A stretch of 24,157 bases of DNA from Tritrichomonas foetus (lineage: Eukaryota; Parabasalia; Tritrichomonadida; Tritrichomonadidae): contig MLAK01000675.1 of NCBI GenBank assembly GCA_001839685.1, positions 31,646 to 55,802 of the forward strand, given 5' to 3'. The translations under genes and the position numbers were made by a program. Below the pieces are notes generated by a model, which searched no databases, was not told the origin of the DNA, and worked only from the letters and a program-made list of their open reading frames with translations. Positions 17,676-24,157 of the stretch are shown here, piece after piece (position 1 is the stretch's first letter; every line of letters begins with the position of its first letter).

Positions 17676-18047
17676 TTTTATTGATTTTAAATGCATTATT
17701 ATACCACTATTATATGATTTTAAACATTTAAATATTTATAATTGCATATTTTTCTTTCTTCTGAATTTATAGATAAACAATATAAATCAATTCTCTGAAA
17801 AGTAAGGATAATGTTGACTATTTTCCATGAATAATATATATTTCTATTTTAAAATTGCCATTATTAATTCTTCTTAGATCCAATGGGAGTTATAGAAAAG
17901 CAATTAATGAAAATCCCTTGTTTATATTTCTTATTTTTAACAAGATGAATATTATTCAGAAAACCAAAAGATTCAAATGACGACATTAGAAAAATTAGTA
18001 ACTAGATTTCCTTCAAGATTGATGTTTTTTCTATTCAGGCAATGACT

Positions 18048-18147
18048 TTTGACATGGATATTATTGCCAGGCAGAGATTAACCGATGGATTATTATGTTT
18101 TGTTAAGTATTCTGTCTTCAAAAGGCAGAATTAAAGACAATGTCAAA
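18048..18147 (+). other. Possible structured RNA or relic upstream of PIKfyve-like gene
   Basis: The ends TTTGACAT (18048-18055) and ATGTCAAA (18140-18147) are exact inverted repeats, able to form an 8-bp closing stem. Inside, TTCTGTC (18110-18116) and GGCAGAA (18124-18130) can form a 7-bp hairpin (one G-U pair) with a 7-base loop. The segment is richer in G+C than its flanks. An ATG frame of 30 codons (18042-18134) overlaps it, so a small or decayed coding unit is an alternative. No known RNA family recognised. Confidence 0.3.
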
Positions 18148-18194
18148 CCGAAGAATTGATACATCATTGAATAATTCTACGATGCATTGAATTT

Positions 18195-18199
18195 TCACT
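18195..18199 (+). promoter_or_regulatory. Initiator-like element of the PIKfyve-like gene
   Basis: TCACT fits TCA-Py-(T/A) exactly, with the presumed +1 A at 18197, 44 bases before the ATG at 18241. It lies in TTTTCACTTTTAG. A weaker TCAATTCAAA lies closer to the ATG (18221 onward). Confidence 0.4.
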
Positions 18200-18240
18200 T
18201 TTAGAAGTGGCACCCGTTTATCAATTCAAAATTTTATTTG

Positions 18241-21200
18241 ATGGAAAAACAAATTAAGAATCACTTAATCACAATAATAAAAAATCTGCTGCACAAGAAG
18301 TCACTAGACATCAAATATGCGGAAGAAATAGCCCGTTTATTCCATCATTTTTTTGGTCAATTATCGTTTCCTGAAGAATCATTATCTGTTTTCAAAGAAA
18401 ACATACAATTTGGTAGTTCAACACATTCAGAATTACCAATATTCCTCAAATTTAGAGGTGCCTTACTTGAATCAAATGCAATAAATTATGATCGATTTTT
18501 ATCTCAAGTAATTGATAGTCCTTCAATTGTTCTTGTTCGTTCTATTGATGAAAATGTTGATGTTAAAATCATGATGTATAATTTAAAAAAATTTAACATT
18601 TCACTTGTAATTTGTGAAAATGAAATTAACGATTCACTTTTAGATATGTTATCTGTTCAGAAATATAATTCAATTTGTTTCTATCATGGTGTTGATCAAA
18701 ATAAAATGACTTTTATATCGAAAATTGTCAAACTACCAATTTTGAATTCAATTAATGATATTAATGAAAATTCACCTTGTATTTTTGACGGATTTTGCTT
18801 TTTCTTACTTGGAAGTTTTTTATTTTCGTCACAGGATGTTCCATTTTTGAAAAAAATTCAGAAAATTATGAAAATTGGCTACATTTCGAATTTATACATT
18901 CCTTCTGCATTTTTCTTACCAAGAGATTGTTCGCCTTGGATTATGACGATTATGGTTAAGGGTCCAGATTGCGAAAAATATGAAGAAGTGATCAGAAATA
19001 CAATTGATTATGTTTTTCATTCGACTTGTCTTTTTCAATTGGCTTTCCTTCTAAATATGAAAGTTGATTATACACCAACTTTGTCTTATTCTTGGTTTAT
19101 TCCAAGCAGTAACCGAAACGATAATTTGAACAATATTAATACCCAAAATAGCCATATTATTGATCACGAGGAAAATTCTAACGATGACGAAAATTCTAAT
19201 GAAATTAATATTAGTAAAAATATAGGGAAAGATAATGGTTTACAGAATGAAAATAACAATAATGGAAGTCAGAATAATAGTAATGGAAATTCAAATAATG
19301 TGGAAGATTTATTTTTGAATAGTGAAAATGTATTTTTCCCTTTTCTCACATCTTGGGTTGAATCAGTTTCATCCTACACAAAAAACGATTACTTGCAGTA
19401 TTCAGACAATGACATTTCATTATTTAAATTCATTAACAGTGTTTTAGAAAGAATTCCACAGAATCATGAAAAGCCACTTTTCCATCATATTAATAAAGTT
19501 TGTGAAAGAAAATTTGATTTCAATATGTCACCAATTTGTTATGTTTTCAATGGTGAGCAGAGAGTTGTAATTTCTAGAACCAATTTTAATCTTTTATCTC
19601 AAGATGATCCACTTTATGTTTTATTCCAATGTAAAAAATGTGATAAATCATATTACAAAATTTTACCAAACAATCAATTTTTGCATATTTCCTTTTCGGC
19701 TTTTATTGAAATCATTTTTAAAAATGGAAATTGTAAATTATCTTGTAACCATGAAGCTTTTCATGATACTTTCATAGTAATTATTTATCATGGACGAGGT
19801 TTCACTTTCCACCTTGAACACCAAGATCTCTACAAAATCTCCCCTTCTCTCATAACATCAGCAAGTGCAAAAGCAAATAATAATACAATAAATATGAATC
19901 AAGTTAATAGTGCGCAAATTGTTGAATCACGAGCGAATATAAGAAGAGAAAGATATAGTTCACCTAATCTTAAATTGCCAGTAATTGATATGAATCGCCC
20001 TTCAGACACTGAACTTTTTGCATCCCTTCTTTATGCATCAGAATATATTTTTGCACAATCGTTAGCTAAATGTTCACCTGATCATGCAGCACCTTATTTC
20101 AATAACTTATCTAATTTTGTTTCGAGTTTTGGTAAAAAAGTTATCTCAGGTCAATTTGATCAGGCGACACTTTGTAGTGAACTTTTCCATGATTTCATTC
20201 GTTGGTATGAAATCATATATAGTTTATCCCAAGAGTTTCGTAGTCAAAAACTGAGTGAAATTGCCCTGAATAAAAGTGTTTCTGTGATGAGATTCATTGT
20301 ATTGAATTTCTTGCTATTTATTCAATATGAATCAGCTGATGTTGTTTTAAATATCTCTGATGTTTATGATAAAATTGGAAGAATTGGATCGCATGGTGTT
20401 GAAGCTAATTGGTTAATCCAAAGAGCTGATGATAAATCACCAAAAAGTCCATCAATTCAAAAATCTAATGAAGCTTTTGCAATTTTACTTGCAACATCAA
20501 AAGCTTCATTTATTTATCCACATGTAACTTTACTTTTCCCAGTTACATTAGATAGTACTTCAATAACATCAATTTTAGCATTTGCTTTAGCTTCTGATCG
20601 ATTTACTGCAAATTTAATGAATATTTCTCAGCATCCCATTGATATGTATGTTCCATTACCTAATGAACATGTGAACGAATTTCTTGAAGCCACAAAATTA
20701 TCAAATTCGTTTGTATTCGATATCGAAGAAAATATATACAATAAAAGTTTGCTTCCTTTTTCACCTAAAGCACATATCGAAATTCTATTTCCATTAGAAT
20801 TTTTTGCTTTATGGTCGCATTTTGGTATTTCTATGAAGGATATGATCGAATCACTAAAATCATGCCGTTCACAAATTTTAAATGGTGGAAAAAGTGGATC
20901 ATCATTTTTCATTACTGATGATAAAAAATTCCTTTTGAAAACAATAAAGAAAGCTGAAATGAATGCAATGTCATCATTTCTTCCATCATATTTTAAATAT
21001 ATGAAAAAATATCAAAATAGTCATCTTGTTCATGTTTTTGCAGTTTTTGATATATCCGTGCAATGCGAAAAAATTAAATATAAACATCATTGTATTCTTA
21101 TGGAGAATCTAAATTATGGCTTAGGAAATGGTTGTAAAACTTATGATTTTAAAGGATCGACACGAGGACGTTTAATTGATTCAAATTCTGTTCAACTTGA

Positions 21201-21564
21201 TACAAATTACTTACTATCATCAATTGATCAACGTGTTATTTTTTCTGTGAATGATCGAGAAAAGTTTATGAAGCAATTAAAGAAAGATGCAAGATTTCTA
21301 AGTAAGCAAAATATCATGGATTATTCTTTAGTTATGATTGTTGAAAAACCAAAACATTTAGTAAGGTTTGGAATTGTGGATTACTTTAGAAAATATACAA
21401 TTGATAAAGCAATTGAATCAATGGTGAAAAAGACACCTTTATATTTTGATTATAAACAACAGCCAACAATTATCTCACCTGAATTATATTGTAAGCGGTT
21501 TGTGAAGATTTTAAGTACATATTTCTATGCTTCACCAATTGGAAGTGATCAAGATCAACAATAA
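18241..21564 (+). CDS. Fab1/PIKfyve-type phosphatidylinositol 3-phosphate 5-kinase
   Basis: An 1,107-residue lipid kinase that should make PI(3,5)P2 from PI3P on endosomal and lysosomal membranes. Domains in order: a CCT/TCP-1-like region (about 95-280; note IMTIMVKGPDCEKYEEVIRN and the LAFLLNMKVDY end); an Asn-rich insert (about 285-360); a cysteine-rich Fab1 segment with C464-x2-C467 and C502-x-H504; a helical linker; and the C-terminal kinase domain. The kinase has GGKSGSSF (882-889), K900 in FLLK as the ATP-binding Lys, ENLNYG, YDFKGSTRGR, MDYSL with catalytic D1027, FGIVDY with metal-binding D1047, and PTIISPELY (from 1075), which favours Fab1 over type I/II PIP kinases. No FYVE domain, as in some plant FAB1 forms. 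At 1,107 residues it is much shorter than yeast Fab1. The ATG at 18241 is chosen; the TTG before it is not a likely start. Stop context TAAG. Confidence 0.93.
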   Translation: MEKQIKNHLITIIKNLLHKKSLDIKYAEEIARLFHHFFGQLSFPEESLSVFKENIQFGSSTHSELPIFLKFRGALLESNAINYDRFLSQVIDSPSIVLVRSIDENVDVKIMMYNLKKFNISLVICENEINDSLLDMLSVQKYNSICFYHGVDQNKMTFISKIVKLPILNSINDINENSPCIFDGFCFFLLGSFLFSSQDVPFLKKIQKIMKIGYISNLYIPSAFFLPRDCSPWIMTIMVKGPDCEKYEEVIRNTIDYVFHSTCLFQLAFLLNMKVDYTPTLSYSWFIPSSNRNDNLNNINTQNSHIIDHEENSNDDENSNEINISKNIGKDNGLQNENNNNGSQNNSNGNSNNVEDLFLNSENVFFPFLTSWVESVSSYTKNDYLQYSDNDISLFKFINSVLERIPQNHEKPLFHHINKVCERKFDFNMSPICYVFNGEQRVVISRTNFNLLSQDDPLYVLFQCKKCDKSYYKILPNNQFLHISFSAFIEIIFKNGNCKLSCNHEAFHDTFIVIIYHGRGFTFHLEHQDLYKISPSLITSASAKANNNTINMNQVNSAQIVESRANIRRERYSSPNLKLPVIDMNRPSDTELFASLLYASEYIFAQSLAKCSPDHAAPYFNNLSNFVSSFGKKVISGQFDQATLCSELFHDFIRWYEIIYSLSQEFRSQKLSEIALNKSVSVMRFIVLNFLLFIQYESADVVLNISDVYDKIGRIGSHGVEANWLIQRADDKSPKSPSIQKSNEAFAILLATSKASFIYPHVTLLFPVTLDSTSITSILAFALASDRFTANLMNISQHPIDMYVPLPNEHVNEFLEATKLSNSFVFDIEENIYNKSLLPFSPKAHIEILFPLEFFALWSHFGISMKDMIESLKSCRSQILNGGKSGSSFFITDDKKFLLKTIKKAEMNAMSSFLPSYFKYMKKYQNSHLVHVFAVFDISVQCEKIKYKHHCILMENLNYGLGNGCKTYDFKGSTRGRLIDSNSVQLDTNYLLSSIDQRVIFSVNDREKFMKQLKKDARFLSKQNIMDYSLVMIVEKPKHLVRFGIVDYFRKYTIDKAIESMVKKTPLYFDYKQQPTIISPELYCKRFVKILSTYFYASPIGSDQDQQ
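19100..19320 (+). repeat. Asn-rich low-complexity insert in the kinase gene
   Basis: In-frame AAT-rich sequence encoding an Asn/Ser/Asp/Glu-rich stretch of about 70 residues (with NENNNNGSQNN) between the CCT-like and cysteine-rich regions. It is probably a disordered linker. Such AAT runs expand by slippage in AT-rich protist genomes. Confidence 0.75.
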
Positions 21565-22124
21565 GTTCTTCTATTTCGTGTTTTTGTTTGTTTTTATTAG
21601 AATTTTTTTCAGTAAAATCGGAAAGATTAAAATAAAATGCCATATTTTTCTCTTTTTCTAATAAGTTTTTAGTTTTGATAATAATCTTATGAGGTTTATT
21701 CGAATAAATAAATGAAATTCATTTTATTAAGTCTGATTCCAACCAAACAATTCATGTACTGGTATCCTTGCAATTTTAATCTTTTCCGATTTTAGTAAAA
21801 TAGAATGTTAAATGAAAACGAAAAGGAGGAAAAAAAGAAGACTAATTTTAATATTTTGGTCACCATTTAGGTTTTTTACAAAGATAAATTGAAGTATAAT
21901 TATTATTGTACTTTTTTCCCAATTGTTAGTCTCAAATATCAAAATGCATGAGTAAAATATGTGATATCATACATTCAATTTTGTAATGGTTTTATTTAAA
22001 AAGTGAGGAAATTCAATAAAATTTTTCAATAATAACATCATAATTATGAATTGTAAAAATATTTTTAACGAAATTTTATTTCAATGTTCTTTTCATATAA
22101 CATTTCAGTGAAATAAACCATTTT
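21565..22124. other. AT-rich spacer between PIKfyve-like and PP1-like genes
   Basis: These 560 bp hold the 3' flank of the kinase gene (the first UAAA-type signals are GATTAAAATAAAATG near 21627-21641) and the promoter of the phosphatase gene. Apart from these and the initiator-like site at 22093 I see nothing. Confidence 0.5.
22093..22097 (+). promoter_or_regulatory. Initiator-like element of the PP1-like gene
   Basis: TCATA fits TCA-Py-(T/A), with +1 A at 22095, 30 bases before the ATG at 22125. A second TCA (ATTTCAGTG) lies between it and the ATG but lacks the pyrimidine. Confidence 0.4.
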
Positions 22125-23177
22125 ATGGCGGAGTTGAGTTCAGATGAACGTCTCGATTCCATCATTGCTAGCCTTATGGACAACCGCTCCATTCGCATAA
22201 GAATTCCCACAAACGATGTTCTTTTTCTCATCCGCTCAGCCAAAACTGTATTTGCGTCAGAACCCTCACTTCTCGAGCTCAAACCCCCATTAAATATCTG
22301 TGGCGACATTCATGGCCAATTTAGTGACTTAATCCGACTTTTATCTCTCGATGCGCCGATTCCCTCATCGAGATATTTATTTTTAGGTGATTACGTAGAT
22401 CGAGGACCTCAGAGCCTCGAGGTGATCTGCCTCCTTCTTGCGCTCAAACTCCGCTACCCAGACAATGTTTACATGCTTCGCGGAAATCATGAATGTAAAG
22501 AAATGAGTGAATTATACGGCTTTGCTGCCGAATGCATTGCTAAACAAAATCGAGTAGTTTACAGCGAATTTTGCCAGCTTTTCGAATGGCTTCCAATCGC
22601 CGCAGTTATATCGAATCGAATATTTTGCGTTCATGGCGGTCTATCTCCACAGCTCGAATCACCACAGCAAATCAAAGTCATTCAGCGACCAACCGGCATA
22701 CCAGAAACGGGTCTTTTAGCAGATCTTTTATGGTCCGATCCAGAGAGATCAGTCAAAGAATGGGGACCAAGCGAAAGAGGTGTTACTTACGTCTGGGGGT
22801 TGAATCCAGCCAAGCGGTTTCTCGCAAAAAGTCGATTTTCGGTTTTGGTGAGGGCCCATCAATTGGCCATGCAAGGAATTGAGTTTCCCTTCGCGCCGGA
22901 CCGCTCAGTAATCACAGTGTTTTCAGCGCCCGCTTATGCGAATGAGTTTAAGAATAAAGGGGCCATTTTGAAAATCGATCCGAATTTGGTCATCACAACC
23001 GCAATTTTGAATATTGCAAAACAGACTGTCACAAAATCGAACGTGAACGAATCACCAAGAAGAAGCCAGAGCGTAAACGCGCCTGTCGTAAAAAGGAAAA
23101 AGCCAAAGCCAGCGGCAGGATCACCGACTGGCGGAACGAATTCAATCAGGCAGAGGAGGGCAAATATGTATCAATAA
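22125..23177 (+). CDS. PP1-like serine/threonine protein phosphatase
   Basis: A 350-residue PPP-family metallophosphatase. All metal and catalytic residues are present: GDIHG (D61, H63), GDYVDRG (D89), RGNHE (N121, H122), HGG (H170) and RAHQ (H245). Each is exactly three less than the PP1 number (D64, H66, D92, N124, H125, H173, H248), so the core has no net insertion up to that point and PP1 is the closest class. Beyond it a two-residue insertion precedes SAPAYANEF, where PP1 has SAPNYCGEF: the toxin-reactive Cys is Ala (A272) and Asn is Ala. The tail (about 298-350) is basic and Ser/Pro-rich, with RRSQS and KRKKPKP as possible phosphorylation and nuclear-localisation sites. Targets depend on unknown regulatory subunits. 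The gene is 47-50% G+C in places, well above its neighbours. The stop reads TAAA. Confidence 0.95.
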   Translation: MAELSSDERLDSIIASLMDNRSIRIRIPTNDVLFLIRSAKTVFASEPSLLELKPPLNICGDIHGQFSDLIRLLSLDAPIPSSRYLFLGDYVDRGPQSLEVICLLLALKLRYPDNVYMLRGNHECKEMSELYGFAAECIAKQNRVVYSEFCQLFEWLPIAAVISNRIFCVHGGLSPQLESPQQIKVIQRPTGIPETGLLADLLWSDPERSVKEWGPSERGVTYVWGLNPAKRFLAKSRFSVLVRAHQLAMQGIEFPFAPDRSVITVFSAPAYANEFKNKGAILKIDPNLVITTAILNIAKQTVTKSNVNESPRRSQSVNAPVVKRKKPKPAAGSPTGGTNSIRQRRANMYQ

Positions 23178-23667
23178 AATCGATGTAAGTTGTTCGATGA
23201 AGTATATTATTTTTCGTATATAAATAAAAAGCTGATTTTCGAAGAATCATCGCTGTGGTTCCTTCTTCGGTTGATTTTATTTTTGGTGAGGTGAAAATAT
23301 CAAATTGAAAGATTGATGTAAATCATTTCATGGAAAAATCCCAATCATTTTGACATCAAAGAAAACAGAAACAAAGGTCAGTCTGGAGCACCATAATTTT
23401 TATTATTATATATAAAATAGATATCAGTGATGAATATCGCTTGGGGTTAGTCCAAAATTTTAGGTATAATCTGTTGTTTTAATCATTAATTGACTGATTC
23501 CATGCTAGGGTGAAGAATGATCAGCTTTGTTTTTTTTTATTGAGTTGCGAATAATTTTTAGATTGTGAGATTATTTTATATTGATATTTGGTTGTGTGAT
23601 TAACTTTTTCTGTGTGTGATTACTTTGTTTCAAAAGATATGGTTACTATTTGATTGTTATCGATGGA
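23178..23667. other. AT-rich spacer upstream of the terminal small gene
   Basis: These 490 bp contain the phosphatase 3' flank and the 5' flank of the last gene. A possible hairpin, CGAAGAA and TTCTTCG with a 16-base loop, lies near 23239-23268. A five-codon upstream ORF (ATG GTT ACT ATT TGA, 23639-23653) precedes the last gene. No other feature seen. Confidence 0.45.
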
Positions 23668-24069
23668 ATGAATGACGAAGAAAAAAATTCAACAAACACA
23701 ACACAAATGGAACGACTTGCAATGATTAAATTTGTACGTTATTCTGCGATTGAAGCAGACCGATATACAAGCTGCTTAATGAAAATGGCAGAACGACTAG
23801 AAGATGAAGGAATTCTCAATCCAAATCGCTTATCAAAAGCAAAAAGAGATCGAAAAATTGTACGGATGTTTAGGGAAGTTCATGAATCTGACGACAAAGT
23901 TAAGAAAATGCTTCAACTTCTGCCTGATCATCCTGATAGCGAAAATATTATCCAAAAATTTTATTCTGACTTAGAATTACCTTCAAATTATCATCCTCAA
24001 AATGCGCCCAAAAAAATGAATTGGCGAAAAAAGAAAAGGAGAAATAATTCTGAAACATCAAAACAATAA
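23668..24069 (+). CDS. Small basic protein of unknown function
   Basis: I do not recognise this 133-residue protein. It is hydrophilic, with no signal peptide or membrane segment. Residues about 10-80 are predicted helical, with a run of charged residues (AERLEDEG, SKAKRDRKIVRMFREVHE) that could form a helical bundle or bind a partner. A segment PDHPDSENIIQKFYSDLELP follows, and the C-terminus is strongly basic (MNWRKKKRRNN), a plausible nuclear-localisation or nucleic-acid-binding tail. The ATG at 23668 is chosen. A TTG at 23650 in the same frame is an unlikely eukaryotic start. Two ATGs lie upstream out of frame, at 23639 (a short upstream ORF) and 23663. The transcript may start below the first, or use leaky scanning. 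Gene-like composition and a drop into A/T runs after the stop support it being real. Confidence 0.65.
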   Translation: MNDEEKNSTNTTQMERLAMIKFVRYSAIEADRYTSCLMKMAERLEDEGILNPNRLSKAKRDRKIVRMFREVHESDDKVKKMLQLLPDHPDSENIIQKFYSDLELPSNYHPQNAPKKMNWRKKKRRNNSETSKQ

Positions 24070-24157
24070 TCAAATTTTTTATTTTTTTATTTTTTAAAAT
24101 GATGCGGCATGTTCAAATTCTATAGAATACACATTGATGATGCAAACAAAAAAAAAA
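24070..24157. other. 3' flank and window end
   Basis: AT-rich flank after the last gene, with a TTTTTAAAATG that may be its poly(A) signal region. The window ends in a run of ten A. I see no gene. Confidence 0.4.

Larger units (their letters stand above)
17676..18240. other. Spacer upstream of the PIKfyve-like gene
   Basis: AT-rich intergenic stretch of 565 bp between two plus-strand genes. A TTTTAAATG about 12 bases past the EF-hand stop could serve as its poly(A) signal, since that stop is not TAAA. A less AT-rich segment with inverted repeats (18048-18147) and an initiator-like site (18195-18199) are listed separately. Nothing else seen. Confidence 0.5.

Noticed and set aside
18238..18240. 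TTG as start of the PIKfyve-like gene
   Set aside because: The next codon is ATG, and eukaryotic translation should start there.
22076..22309. Antisense frame of 77 codons over the start of the PP1-like gene
   Set aside because: The opposite strand carries an intact, motif-rich phosphatase; the antisense frame has no recognisable feature.
1..24157. Transposons, CRISPR arrays, toxin or viral genes
   Set aside because: No transposase, integrase, terminal inverted repeats, regular spacer-repeat pattern or viral protein was seen on either strand.
24148..24157. Terminal A run as evidence of a retrotransposed gene
   Set aside because: There are only ten A at the window edge, A runs are common in all spacers here, and no target-site duplication can be seen.

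Overview
The window looks like nuclear DNA of a trichomonad (Parabasalia). My best guess is Tritrichomonas foetus or a close relative, but I have no database match to prove it. The reasons are these. The DNA is AT-rich and the long genes have no introns. All eight intact genes stop with TAA, and five read TAAA, the form of the trichomonad poly(A) signal that overlaps the stop codon. Three genes have a TCA-Py-(T/A) initiator-like element just upstream of the ATG. The gene content is eukaryotic and includes families that are large in trichomonads (CK1-like kinases, PP1-like phosphatases) plus a protein resembling axonemal EF-hand proteins, which suits a flagellate.

Left half, all intact genes on the minus strand: a decayed gene fragment running off the left edge (about 1-393); a CUL4-like cullin (707-2905); a BAHD/condensation-fold CoA-dependent acyltransferase (3214-4440); a 2.1 kb gene-poor stretch (4441-6514) with a probable plus-strand gene relic, a perfect 20-bp palindrome and a small GC-rich island; a CK1-family kinase (6515-7480); and a 1,993-residue formin with a coiled coil of about 1,100 residues where a proline-rich FH1 would be expected (8029-14010).

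Right half, all on the plus strand after an 890-bp divergent spacer: a 924-residue protein built of eight degenerate EF-hand-pair modules (14901-17675); a Fab1/PIKfyve-type PI3P 5-kinase without FYVE domain (18241-21564); a PP1-like phosphatase (22125-23177); and an orphan basic protein of 133 residues (23668-24069).

The genes do not form an operon. Each appears to be a single transcription unit. As a set they cover ubiquitin ligase scaffolding, reversible phosphorylation, endolysosomal phosphoinositide synthesis, actin regulation and probably axonemal structure. The best leads are a PCNA-binding (PIP-box-like) motif at the very N-terminus of the CUL4-like cullin, the FH1-less formin with a divergent FH2, and the EF-hand protein in which none of eight loops keeps the calcium-coordinating Glu. 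I see no mobile element, CRISPR array, tRNA or rRNA.
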